This document shows positions 32,045-40,640 of a stretch of DNA of 64,000 bases, in pieces. Within the stretch, counting starts at the first letter, position 1, and every line of letters starts with the position of its first letter. The DNA comes from Gigantopelta aegis. Its lineage: Eukaryota > Mollusca > Gastropoda > Neomphalida > Peltospiridae. The notes under the pieces are model-generated. The model did no database searches. It saw only the letters and a program-made list of their open reading frames with translations, and was not told where the DNA came from. The DNA lies in the NCBI RefSeq assembly GCF_016097555.1, contig NC_054713.1:8356345-8420344 (forward strand), given 5' to 3'. A program made the translations under genes and the position numbers.

Positions 32045-32280
32045 GATGATTTCTTTAAAACTCAACCAGATTTAAGGATTAACTCCATAAACTTGAAAAC
32101 TGTGGCATAACAGGAAATGCACTAAGTTGGATTAAATATTATATATCAAACAGAAAGCAACGAGTCATCGTAAATGGTAATAAATGCAGGCACTTTAATG
32201 GCCGGAGTACCTCAAGGCTCAGTATTAGGACCATTATTATTTTTAATTTATATTAGTGATATTGCAGATAACCTAGACTA
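32045..32280 (+). pseudogene. CR1/Jockey-like LINE RT fragment, 5' part
   Basis: Frames encode CGITGNALSWIKYYISNRKQ, RVIVNG and AGVPQGSVLGPLLFLIYISD (RT motif B and flank), with frameshifts. It continues after an insertion at 33059-33440. It begins only ~25 bp after the host-gene stop codon, so it may carry the polyadenylation region. Confidence 0.8.
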
Positions 32281-32288
32281 AAAAAAAT

Positions 32289-32322
32289 GTAGTGCTGGGG
32301 TGTCGTTAAACATTCATTCATT
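32289..32322 (+). mobile_element. LINE-A tail scrap
   Basis: AGTGCTGGGGTGTCGTTAAA plus (CATT)n, the last ~35 bp of a LINE-A/SINE-A, at the border of the long-TIR element. Confidence 0.7.
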
Positions 32323-32993
32323 CATTGATGTACAAGGTGGTGTTTACTCTTGAAATTAAAAGAAAGAGGTCAGTAAACAGGTTATTTGCGCACTTTATTG
32401 GAACAGACTATAAAACAGTTTGGTCAACGTGTCAATTCCATTGCTGTTGCAATATGTGAGGGACAGTCTCTGATGGCGGTTTACCCCTATCCCTCTCCAA
32501 AACAAAATATTTGTAGACATTTCTAAGTAACTTTTGAGCAAAACTCTCAAGAAGCATTCTGAGTGTCTGATCGATTATACCGGTATTAAAGGTGCTATCT
32601 CAAAGTTGCATATGACAGCTATTGCAAATCATTTTTTAAAATTAAATTTTGCCATAAATAATTTTAACAAAATAATGTTTGTATCTACTAGTAGAAAATA
32701 CATTTTTCTTGTAGAATCTTTATCACAAACAGATGCTCACATATAACTATAATATAGCACCTTTAAGTGGTTGCAAGATTGTGTAAATTTCTAATATTCA
32801 CTAAATATCATAATTAATAATTCATGCTGCAATTCAAAATACTCAGTTAACCTGTAGTTTTAAATTAAAAGTTTGTTTAATGGTAAATGAAATTGACACG
32901 TTGATCTAAATTTGTTATAGTCTGTTCCAATAAAGTTGTTTACTAACATTTTTTTTTTAATTTCCAGAGTAAACACCACCTTGTACATCAATG
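32323..32993. mobile_element. 671-bp element with ~120-bp terminal inverted repeats
   Basis: CATTGATGTACAAGGTGGTG...GTTTACTCT at the left is inverted at the right end (CACCACCTTGTACATCAATG). The similarity continues for ~120 bp (TTATTGGAACAGACTATAA; AACGTGTCAATT). No transposase; superfamily unknown. It splits the RT fragment 32045-32280/33059-33440. Confidence 0.85.
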
Positions 32994-33058
32994 AGAGCCT
33001 AAACAAGTATATGCTAAGGTAGGGTATCATTAAAACGATATTTACTTGTCAGTTTAAT

Positions 33059-33440
33059 ATGAAAATAATTGAGGAAAATCATTTTTATTCTATTTCCGAC
33101 ACTACTTTAGTTGCTTACATCTCTTCCATTGAAAACAACATTAATTCAAACTTGTTAAAGCTTCACGAAAGGTCCACAAAATGGCTTGTATATTTCAATT
33201 CAGATAAAACTAGCGTTGTACGTTTTACAAAAGCAAAAATAAAGTCAAAACCTAACATTGTATTTAGTACCAAAACAAAAAACACGGCAGCAACTCGTAA
33301 GCATTTAGGTTTAACTTTTTCAGCAAATACCAAGTAGACAATACATATTGATCATATTTGTAAATCGGCTTCGGTAATGATTTCTGTACATAGGAAATTG
33401 AAATATTTACTAAATCGACCAACATTACTGAAAAAATATA
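33059..33440 (+). pseudogene. CR1/Jockey-like LINE RT fragment, 3' part
   Basis: Begins at DTTLVAYISSIENNINSNL (just after a lost DD catalytic pair; ISDTT for a DDTT-type motif), then LHERSTKWLVYFNSDKTSVV, KHLGLTFSAN and SASVMISVHRKLKYLLNRPT. A stop interrupts FSANTK/TIHIDH. Same old element as 32045-32280. Confidence 0.82.
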
Positions 33441-33445
33441 GAGAG

Positions 33446-33551
33446 GATAATAAACGAGTTACCAGTTATCAAATGTATGTCCCGAGTGAAATAATTTTCA
33501 GTTGTCATGAGGGACATAAATTTGATAACTGGTACCGAGTTTGTTATTCTA
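33446..33551. mobile_element. 106-bp foldback element
   Basis: GAGTTACCAGTTATCAAATG...TATGTCCC and GGGACATAAATTTGATAACT...ACTC are imperfect inverted arms of ~41 bp around a short loop. Confidence 0.8.
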
Positions 33552-34102
33552 TTTATTACCTCAGCTATTTTTGTCTCTAAAAGCCTTTATTTTCGACGCA
33601 CATGCACGAAAGCTAACCTGTATAAAAACGAGTAAACCACGTTATGCAGTGTTCTGAGAATTACTATAACTTTGTAATTTAATCACGTTCATAATTTTAA
33701 TTTTTTTTACAAGTGTACAAAGAGTACACTTTTGACCACCCCCTCCCCTAAAAGTGTAGATCCCCAAATGAAAAATGCTGATGTGGCGAAGTAATCCAGG
33801 TCCATATTCCCCAAAACAAGGCCAGGGCACTAGCTAGGAGTTTCCATGGATTGTACCTAGAGCACACAATGGTTGTAACAATAAAGATAAATTTCAAATA
33901 AAAAATTGTTTATATTGTTCTTTCACTGTTCACAGTACAAAACAGGTCTGGATATACAGATGACACAAAAGAGAATCACTTTTTATTATTTTCAAAAAGG
34001 AGCCAAGGAGATTACTTTCATACACAGTATTTCAGGATGTGAATAATGTCCCGGTCCACAAGAAAGACCCACAATATACAAATACAGGGTGGCCCAAAGA
34101 GG
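33552..34102. other. Unassigned DNA
   Basis: Only a T-run/dyad AAGTGTACAAAGAGTACACTT at 33709-33730 stands out. No gene. Confidence 0.3.
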
Positions 34103-34398
34103 AATGAATGAATGAATGTTTAACGACACCCCAGCACGAAAAATGCATCGGCTATTGGGTGTCAAACTATGGTAATGCAAACAAATAAGGTGATGATCAA
34201 CATCAATATAAAAATTCAAGATTTAAATGAAAACAGTGTAAAGAACTGCAAAAATACAAATATCACAAATAGATTCCGACTTTTACTCAAAATCTCAGTT
34301 GTATCTTGAAGAAAACAAGGGGATTTGTGCTGTATTGGCCATTCTCAAAGATAATGTTACATCCCTGCACCACGGTGAGGTAACAGCACGCGCAGGGG
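34103..34398 (-). mobile_element. SINE-A copy 4, longer variant
   Basis: Minus strand from ribozyme head to (ATTC)n tail. Flanks CCCAAAGAGG (34093-34102) and CCCAAAAAAGG (34399-34409) look like an aged target duplication. It has the AATCCCCTTGTTTTCTTC segment after the ribozyme, as in copy 2. Confidence 0.93.
34326..34398 (-). ncRNA. HDV-like ribozyme, SINE-A copy 4
   Basis: P1 has one mismatch (GCAGGGA against CCCCUGC), P2 is shortened at both ends (GUGCUGU/ACAGCAC) and P4 has one A-G mismatch (AUUAUC/GAGAAU). The L3 loop and GGCCAA are unchanged. Probably a decaying copy. Confidence 0.78.
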
Positions 34399-34695
34399 CC
34401 CAAAAAAGGTGTCCCTGTCCAAAGTTTCAAATAAGTGGGGATAATTCAAAAGTAGTATTTGTGTTTCTACTATTGTTGGTGGAGAAACACCACAAATTGC
34501 TCCAGAAACATGATTAAAACATGATAAAATCACAAGCACTGTCCATATCCAGGTGACCCAGTATTAAAAAATGTCAGTGCATTACAAAAATTGACAACTG
34601 TTAGCCGGAAGTGTACACTGGGCCGCTTGTGCGAAATACAAATCAGACTATATAAAGTCGAAACTTTAAGAAGTTTTATAACCAGGGGTAGAGGC
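34399..34695. other. Unassigned DNA between SINE-A and LINE-A
   Basis: No coding signal. 34640-34708 resembles the interior of MITE-4-type elements (AAAGTCGAAACTTTAA, CAAACTTTATAA). LINE-A inserted there. Confidence 0.35.
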
Positions 34696-34708
34696 TCAAA
34701 CTTTATAA
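34696..34708 (+). repeat. Target-site duplication of LINE-A, left
   Basis: TCAAACTTTATAA, identical to 40426-40438, bounding the element precisely. Confidence 0.93.
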
Positions 34709-34781
34709 CCCCTGCGTGTACTGTAACCTCACCGTGGTGCAGGGGTGAAACATTCTCCTTGAGAATGGCTAATACAGTACA
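34709..34781 (+). ncRNA. HDV-like self-cleaving ribozyme at the LINE-A 5' end
   Basis: P1 34709-34715 with 34739-34745 (CCCCUGC/GCAGGGG). P2 34717-34725 with 34773-34781 (UGUACUGUA/UACAGUACA). P3 34726-34728 with 34736-34738. L3 UCACCGU. P4 34752-34757 with 34761-34766 (AUUCUC/GAGAAU). J4/2 GGCUAA with the catalytic C at 34769. The order and the string AAUGGCNAAU match the HDV family. P2 carries a G-C to A-U exchange relative to SINE-A. Such ribozymes in R2, L1Tc and related LINEs free the transcript 5' end from upstream RNA; that role is inferred here. Confidence 0.87.
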
Positions 34782-35217
34782 ACTCCCCTTTTGGGGCGCC
34801 TTGTTTGCCGTGAGGTGCGACCCGTGAAAATGGATGATGGGATCCTGGTGATTGAGTTGGGGCATACCTGCGGGTATGACTTCTGGCAATACATCACTTT
34901 GGCCCGGAGTTCAAATAGACGGGCGGTCAGGTAGGCCCGACCTGATCAATCGGCTGGTCACGCCAAGCTCGAGAGCACACAATCTTTGTTTTGTTTACAT
35001 TTAGTCAAGAGCAAACATTGTTTTATATACCATATGTATTTGTTACTCTTGGGGCGGTGGCTAGGGTCAATTGGGTGATTTTGTTTTCTTAATGCCCAAG
35101 TATATCAATCATGTATCCCTGGCATGGCTGTCTGCTGGTTATCCGCAGCACCATGTTCCCTTGTTGGACTCGGTGGTGGGTGGGGGGCATGGTTGATGAA
35201 CCTTTTATTCATTAAAT
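34782..35217 (+). promoter_or_regulatory. LINE-A 5' UTR downstream of the ribozyme
   Basis: Internal-promoter region by analogy with ribozyme-headed LINEs. It contains CTTTTGGGGCGCCTTGTTTG and a G-rich stretch (GGTGGTGGGTGGGGGG) shortly before the ORF1 ATG. Conserved in copy 2 (4100-4528, minus). No promoter motif can be proven. Confidence 0.5.
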
Positions 35218-36303
35218 ATGGATTTAACCAAAAAATTAATTACAAATTCTGATGGGACCCTGAAAAGGGTCCACACCGAAGTTTCGGACTTCTTGTCTTC
35301 GGACGAGGAGTCCATGAAATCAAAGAAAAGTGTGAAGAAATCCAAAGTGATTTCTTCACAAAATTGGCCAAGGTTTCTTGTCATCAGTTCTACTGATGAT
35401 GGGGCCTTGAACAAATTATCCCCGTTTGCCATTCAAAAGGCAATTGTTGGCTTGGCTGGTGAGCCAAAATCAGTTAAAAAAATTAAAAATGGGCTGTTGG
35501 TTGAATGTTCAACCGACAAGCATTCAACTTGCCTCCTCAAGTCGACAGTTTTTTGTAACGTGCCGATTAAGGTAACTCCGCATACCTCCCTCAACTCGTC
35601 AAAGGGAGTGATCAGATGCAGAGATTTGGAAGGTGTTACTGAAGAAGAAATCTGCGAAAATTTAAGTTCTCAGGGTGTTACTGCGGTGAGGAGGATAAAG
35701 GTTCGTCGAAACAATGACTTGTTACCGACGAATACTTGTATCCTCACCTTTAACGTCCCTACCCTTCCTCAATCTGTCAAAGCCGGTTACCTTAATATTC
35801 CTGTTGAACCCTTTGTTCCAAACCCCTTGCGTTGCTTCAAATGCCAGCGGTTTGGCCATGGTCAGAACACATGTCGTGGAAAACTTACATGCGCTCGTTG
35901 TGGTCTATTTGACCATGACAGCAAGACATGTAAGAACGATACACTTTGTATCAACTGCAAGGGAAACCACTGTGCATACTCGCGAGAGTGTCCGCGGTGG
36001 AAGTTGGAGAAAAGAGTTCAACAGGTGAAGGTACAAAATAAACTGTCCTTCACTGATGCCAGGAGGTTGGTGGAGACAGCAACACCTACAGTCGGTGACA
36101 AGTCATATGCAGCTGCAGCTGCTGCCAAAGTCGCCACTAAAAGTGTTGCGGTCAACACAGACCTCACTTGGCATTGTGATGAAGCCAAGTACAAGAAACT
36201 GTCTGATATTGAGAAGACGCAAAAACAGGTGCAAAAAGCAGCACAAAAACAAAAAATCACACCCCAGAAAAAGGAAATTGAAACTCGTGTCATTGGATTT
36301 TAA
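35218..36303 (+). CDS. LINE-A ORF1 protein (nucleic-acid-binding, CCHC)
   Basis: 361 residues. N-terminal acidic/serine-rich region (~1-45), a conserved middle (~60-195; KLSPFAIQKAIVGLAGEPKS, GVIRCRDLEGV) resembling an RRM-like fold found in gag-like LINE proteins, then three zinc knuckles. These are CX2CX4HX4C at residues 206-219 and 225-238, and CX2CX3HX6C at 244-258, followed by a Lys/Gln-rich coiled tail. Binds element RNA to form the RNP. The start is the first ATG after the 5' UTR and agrees with copy 2. The frame ends at GGATTTTAA, whereas coding similarity continues in the +1 frame to 36562. Confidence 0.92.
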   Translation: MDLTKKLITNSDGTLKRVHTEVSDFLSSDEESMKSKKSVKKSKVISSQNWPRFLVISSTDDGALNKLSPFAIQKAIVGLAGEPKSVKKIKNGLLVECSTDKHSTCLLKSTVFCNVPIKVTPHTSLNSSKGVIRCRDLEGVTEEEICENLSSQGVTAVRRIKVRRNNDLLPTNTCILTFNVPTLPQSVKAGYLNIPVEPFVPNPLRCFKCQRFGHGQNTCRGKLTCARCGLFDHDSKTCKNDTLCINCKGNHCAYSRECPRWKLEKRVQQVKVQNKLSFTDARRLVETATPTVGDKSYAAAAAAKVATKSVAVNTDLTWHCDEAKYKKLSDIEKTQKQVQKAAQKQKITPQKKEIETRVIGF

Positions 36304-36562
36304 AAATCCACCAAATAGGTCGAGCACTAGTCTCCCTAAGACAGGCAATGACACAAAGAAATCTCCAAAGAAAGCTACAGAAGTACTCTCTGGTAGGCTG
36401 AAAAAGATCGAATTACGTTCGGTCCCGATCAGCAATATGTATGATACTTTGGCTGATATCGGTGATGATGATATGGAGATTTCATCTCCAGATCATTGCC
36501 GATCACAAAGACCACCAGCAAAGCCAAAGATAAAACCCATACTTCCTCCCGATGGAAAATAA
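36304..36562 (+). CDS. Probable ORF1 C-terminal extension in the +1 frame (ORF1b)
   Basis: The +1 frame here encodes LDFKNPPNRSSTSLPKTGND...YDTLADIGDDDMEISS, then a Pro/Lys-rich end, stopping at 36562. Copy 4602-4985 keeps this segment with mostly synonymous changes and has the same total of nine T/A bases at the TTTTAAAAA/TTTTTAAAA run, so both copies are out of frame in the same way. This suggests a +1 (or -2) shift, slippage on the T/A run, or a shared ancestral mutation. The stop overlaps the ORF2 start (ATGGAAAATAA), a layout that would suit termination-reinitiation. Confidence 0.5.
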
Positions 36563-39500
36563 AGTTATCCAGTGGAACTGTCGTGGGCTTAGGCCCAATT
36601 TTGATGAATTAAGTCTTCTAATTCAAAAGTATAATCCTCTTGCAGTGTGTCTTCAGGAAACTTTCCTGAAGGATACTGACAGTATTAACATCAGAGGATT
36701 TAATCTCTACCATAAATGTCAACAGAGTGAAAACAGAGCGTCTGGGGGCGTTTCCATTATTGTAAATGAAAACATTCCCCAGAGTGAAGTCATATTAAAG
36801 TCGACTTTACAAGCTGTGGCCGTAAAGGTCACGGCTCATAAAACTATTACTCTCTGTTCAGTTTATTTACCCCCTCGAAACAATTACAATTTTAGCACTA
36901 GGGACTTTCAAGGTCTTCTTGATCAACTCCCTACTCCCTTTATTATCATGGGAGATTTTAATGCACACCACACTTTGTGGGGATGCGATGACATAAACAC
37001 TAGAGGTAAACAATTAGAAGACTTAATTCTCAAAAATGACTTAATATTACTTAATGATAAAAGTCATACATACTTTCATCCTGCAAGTGGTTCTTTCACA
37101 TCCATTGATTTAACCCTTTGTAGTCCATCACTTTGTCTTGATTTCTCATGGAAAGTTTGTCCAGACCCTTGTGGTAGTGACCACTTTCCAGTTATTTTGG
37201 AGAATGATGGACCTCCATCACTTGAAAGAGTTCAGAGATGGAGGTTGACGGGGGCAAACTGGGATCAATTTCGGCATCTGTGCAGCACTCGACTGCAACA
37301 AACTGCCATGACTGGTGCCGATGATCCCATGTCTTTGTTCACCTCCATCTTGAAAGATATTGCAGAGGAAACTATTCCTAAGACTTCGGCAGTACCGAAG
37401 CGTTTCAATAAACCATGGTTCAATGAGACATGCAAAGATGCAATCAAAGAGCGAAACAGGACCCTCGAGAGGTTCAAACGCGAACCTACCGGGGATAACC
37501 TGAATAGTTATCGCATTGCTCGGGCAAAGGCTCGTAAAACTATCAGACAGAGTAAGAAATCATCTTGGAGAAATTATGTCTCCAAGTTGACTTCTCAAAC
37601 ATCTGTGAAATCTGTCTGGAATAGGATACGTAAAATCAAGGGAAAAGAATCCAATAATACAGTTCGCCATTTGTCTGTCAATGACACGGATGTTACGTCT
37701 CATCGTGACATTGCCAATGCATTGGCAGACAGTTTCTCCCATAACTCCTCTTCTTCTTTCAGTACAGATGCTTTTACGTCTGTCAGAAATAGAGCTGAAA
37801 AGCAACCTATTAACTTTTCATCTGAAAATGTTGAAGTATACAACAGGCACTTCTCTTTGGAGGAGTTACAGGATGCTCTACGTAGAGCCCATGATACTTC
37901 GGTAGGACCAGATGAAATACATTATCAACTCTTAAAACACTTACCTGAATCATCCTTAATGGTTCTATTAAATATCTTTAACAAAATCTGGACTTCGGGT
38001 GACTTTCCTTCTGATTGGAGAAAAGCCATTGTCATTCCTATTCCTAAGCCTGGTAAGGATCCAACAAATCCTACCAGTTATCGGCCTATTGCTTTGACAA
38101 GTTGCATTTGTAAAACCATGGAAAGAATGATCAACCGTAGACTTGTCTGGTATCTTGAGTCCCACAAATTGCTTACTAACGTGCAATGTGGGTTCAGGCC
38201 TAGACGTAGCACGGTCGATCATCTTGTTAGATTTGAAACGTTCTGTAGGGATGCTTTTATCCATAACCAGCATTTGGTATCGGTCTTTTTTGACCTCGAG
38301 AAAGCTTATGATACCACGTGGAAGTATGGGATTTTGAAAGACCTCCATGGCATGGGCCTAAGAGGCATACGGCCTGGCTTTATCTCAAATTTCTTACAGA
38401 ATAGGTCTTTCAAGGTACGAGTGGGATCTACGTTATCCGATTCTCGCTCCCAAGAGATGGGTGTGCCTCAAGGTAGCATCCTGTCAGTAACTTTATTTTC
38501 CGTGAAAATTAACAGCATCATCCAGTGTTTAAAACCTGGCATTGATAGCTCGTTATATGTCGACGATTTTCAGATTTGCTACAGGTCGTCCAGTATGAGT
38601 ATCATTGAACGTCAGTTGCAGCTTTGTTTGAATAAACTTCAACAATGGGCAACTGACAATGGATTTCGATTCTCAAAGTCAAAAACAGTCTGTATGCATA
38701 TCTGCCAGAAAAGAGGTCACCATTTAGATCCACAGCTGTTTCTGGACAAAACTCCGGTTCCAGTTGTGGAGGAGACCAAATTTCTGGGGGTTATTTTTGA
38801 CAGGAGGCTATCTTTTGTTCCTCATTTACAGTATGTAAAAAAGAAGGGCTTAAAGGCCCTCAATATCTTAAAGGTTATTGGTAAGACTGAATGGGGAGCA
38901 GACCGAAAGGTTATGCTCCGACTTTATAGATCTTTAGTTCGGTCTAAACTTGATTATGGGTGCATTGTGTATGGGTCAGCACGTAAGTCTTACTTGCAAA
39001 TGCTAGATCCTATACACAACCAGGGACTTAGGCTTTGTCTTGGTGCTTTCAAAACATCTCCTGTGGAGAGCTTGTACGTCGATGCACACGAACCTAGTTT
39101 GGGTGCTAGACGTGCAAAGCTTTCTCTGCAGTATGCTACAAAGATTAAATCAATGCCACAACATCCTGCACACAATGCGGTGTTTGATAATAAATATATG
39201 AAATTATTTGATGCGAAACCGAATGCGATTCGAACATTTGGTCTTCGCATTAAGCAGTTTTTATCAGTTTCCAACATTGATTTAACAGACATTTTGGAAA
39301 CGCCTTCATATTTTATTTTGCCACCTTGGTGTATCAAACCACCAAAAATTGTATTCGATCTTGTGCATCTAAAAAAAGATCGCACAGATGCAGTTATTTA
39401 TAAACAACATTTCATGGAAATCCAAGAGCGGTACTGTGATTACATTCCTGTTTACACAGACGGATCACGGGATGGGAATTCGGTGGCTTGTGCTACAGTG

Positions 39501-40244
39501 TTTCCATCAGACACAATAATTTCCATGAGATTGCCCGATTCAGCATCAATCTTTACTGCTGAAATATGGGCAATCATTAAAGCCCTGGAACAGATTAAGG
39601 ATTCATATGCATCCAAGTATATTATTTTTACAGACTCACTTTCGTGTCTTCAAGCTCTACAGTACATGAAATTGGAGCACCCCTTAGTTGGGATGGTGAT
39701 ACGAAAGTGTGTCTTTTTATCAATTGCCAATAAAGATGTTATACTGTGTTGGGTACCCAGCCATGTTGGCATTAGGGGTAACGAAAAGGCAGATGTTGCT
39801 GCCAAGTCTGCTTTGAACTTGCCCCGTGTCCATGTTGGTGTCCCCTACAGTGATTTTAAATTTCATATTAACCAATATATCTTTTCGACTTGGCAGGATG
39901 ATTGGGACGGTGCGGTTGCGAATAAGCTTCATTCTGTCAAGGCGGTCCTGGGAGAGTGGCAGTCATCCTACAGGCGATGCAGGAAGGATGAGGTGGTCTT
40001 ATGCCGTGCCCGCATCGGCCATACATATTTGACGCATTCATTTATTTTAAAGAAGGACCCTCCTCCTCAGTGTGAACACTGTCAGTGTACACTGACTGTG
40101 CGGCACATTTTGGTGGAGTGTGATCATCTCAAGCCGACAAGAAATGATATATTTGGCAACAGAAATGTTTTGGAATCATTTAAATTCCATCCAATGTTAA
40201 TTGTAAAGTTTTTAAAACACTTTGACTTCTATACAAAATTTTAA
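36552..40244 (+). CDS. LINE-A ORF2 polyprotein (endonuclease, reverse transcriptase, RNase H, CCHC)
   Basis: 1230 residues, uninterrupted. Endonuclease/exonuclease/phosphatase fold 1-225: NCRG (9-12), QE at 35-36, GDFN 134-137, SDH 209-211. RT about 480-760: motif A FFDLEKAYD (D581), motif B GVPQGSIL, motif C YVDD 669-672, then the FLGVIFDRRL thumb. RNase H about 965-1095: TDGS (D970), TAEIWAI (E), TDSLSC (D), PSHVGIRGNEKAD. C-terminal CX2CX8HX4C knuckle in CEHCQCTLTVRHILVEC. It nicks target DNA and copies the RNA by target-primed reverse transcription. All catalytic residues are present. The start ATG overlaps the ORF1b stop by 11 nt. Confidence 0.96.
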   Translation: MENKVIQWNCRGLRPNFDELSLLIQKYNPLAVCLQETFLKDTDSINIRGFNLYHKCQQSENRASGGVSIIVNENIPQSEVILKSTLQAVAVKVTAHKTITLCSVYLPPRNNYNFSTRDFQGLLDQLPTPFIIMGDFNAHHTLWGCDDINTRGKQLEDLILKNDLILLNDKSHTYFHPASGSFTSIDLTLCSPSLCLDFSWKVCPDPCGSDHFPVILENDGPPSLERVQRWRLTGANWDQFRHLCSTRLQQTAMTGADDPMSLFTSILKDIAEETIPKTSAVPKRFNKPWFNETCKDAIKERNRTLERFKREPTGDNLNSYRIARAKARKTIRQSKKSSWRNYVSKLTSQTSVKSVWNRIRKIKGKESNNTVRHLSVNDTDVTSHRDIANALADSFSHNSSSSFSTDAFTSVRNRAEKQPINFSSENVEVYNRHFSLEELQDALRRAHDTSVGPDEIHYQLLKHLPESSLMVLLNIFNKIWTSGDFPSDWRKAIVIPIPKPGKDPTNPTSYRPIALTSCICKTMERMINRRLVWYLESHKLLTNVQCGFRPRRSTVDHLVRFETFCRDAFIHNQHLVSVFFDLEKAYDTTWKYGILKDLHGMGLRGIRPGFISNFLQNRSFKVRVGSTLSDSRSQEMGVPQGSILSVTLFSVKINSIIQCLKPGIDSSLYVDDFQICYRSSSMSIIERQLQLCLNKLQQWATDNGFRFSKSKTVCMHICQKRGHHLDPQLFLDKTPVPVVEETKFLGVIFDRRLSFVPHLQYVKKKGLKALNILKVIGKTEWGADRKVMLRLYRSLVRSKLDYGCIVYGSARKSYLQMLDPIHNQGLRLCLGAFKTSPVESLYVDAHEPSLGARRAKLSLQYATKIKSMPQHPAHNAVFDNKYMKLFDAKPNAIRTFGLRIKQFLSVSNIDLTDILETPSYFILPPWCIKPPKIVFDLVHLKKDRTDAVIYKQHFMEIQERYCDYIPVYTDGSRDGNSVACATVFPSDTIISMRLPDSASIFTAEIWAIIKALEQIKDSYASKYIIFTDSLSCLQALQYMKLEHPLVGMVIRKCVFLSIANKDVILCWVPSHVGIRGNEKADVAAKSALNLPRVHVGVPYSDFKFHINQYIFSTWQDDWDGAVANKLHSVKAVLGEWQSSYRRCRKDEVVLCRARIGHTYLTHSFILKKDPPPQCEHCQCTLTVRHILVECDHLKPTRNDIFGNRNVLESFKFHPMLIVKFLKHFDFYTKF

Positions 40245-40425
40245 GATATACTTAACTTGATTTTATATATTGTATTATACTTCCCCCCCCCCACAGCTCC
40301 TTACACTGTGGTTTTACATGAGTGTATATAAATATGTTCATATACTTACCATTTGTGACACCCAATAGCCGATATGTATTTTTGTGCTGGGGTGTCGTTA
40401 AACAAACATTCAATCAATCAATCAA
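40245..40425 (+). promoter_or_regulatory. LINE-A 3' UTR and recognition tail
   Basis: Includes CACAGCTCCTTACACTGTGG (a short stem), then TGACACCCAATAGCCGATAT and GCTGGGGTGTCGTTAAAC before the (CAAT)n tail. The last ~60 bp are shared with SINE-A and echoed in SINE-B and SINE-C tails, marking it as the likely RT recognition end. Confidence 0.8.
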
Positions 40426-40438
40426 TCAAACTTTATAA
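40426..40438 (+). repeat. Target-site duplication of LINE-A, right
   Basis: TCAAACTTTATAA, exact copy of 34696-34708. Confidence 0.93.
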
Positions 40439-40487
40439 AGTCTACACGTTAAGTTTGGACTTTAAAAGTTTTATAAGCACGGGGCCT
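40439..40487. mobile_element. MITE-4-type end
   Basis: GGACTTTAAAAGTTTTATAA then GCACGGGGCC, the same terminal sequence as 8858-8874 and 56725-56757. The LINE-A insertion may have split this element. Confidence 0.6.
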
Positions 40488-40574
40488 GATCCTAGTAACC
40501 CTGGCCACTATATGACTGACCAACGGACTTGAAAAAGGGAACTGCACAAAATACAGGTATGTTCAACATACCAG

Positions 40575-40640
40575 GTGGCAGGACTGACAATTAGATGATG
40601 ACTTCGTAGTCATCTAATTGGCTAGTTCTGCCCTAGTGTA
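40575..40640. repeat. Short foldback with a 33-nt near-perfect palindrome
   Basis: 40588-40620 reads CAATTAGATGA...TCATCTAATTG. Imperfect pairing extends outward through GGCAGGACT / AGTTCTGCC. Confidence 0.75.

Larger units (their letters stand above)
34709..40425 (+). mobile_element. LINE-A, full-length I-group non-LTR retrotransposon with intact main ORFs
   Basis: 5717 bp from a ribozyme-headed 5' UTR (509 bp) through ORF1, ORF2 and a 181-bp 3' UTR ending GGGTGTCGTTAAAC and (AATC)n rather than poly-A. A perfect 13-bp target duplication shows a complete, recent target-primed insertion. An ORF1 with three CCHC knuckles plus an ORF2 with endonuclease, RT and RNase H is the I-group plan (I, Nimb, Ingi); I cannot separate these clades without a tree. 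The RNase H and 5' ribozyme recall trypanosome ingi. It is the probable source of machinery for SINE-A and perhaps SINE-B and SINE-C. Both main ORFs are open, but ORF1 ends early relative to a conserved coding stretch (see 36304-36562). Confidence 0.97.

Noticed and set aside
36256-36303. Canonical -1 frameshift heptamer at the LINE-A ORF1 end
   Set aside because: The U UUA AAA string exists only in the old copy, and a -1 shift leads to a frame that stops; the conserved downstream peptide lies in +1.
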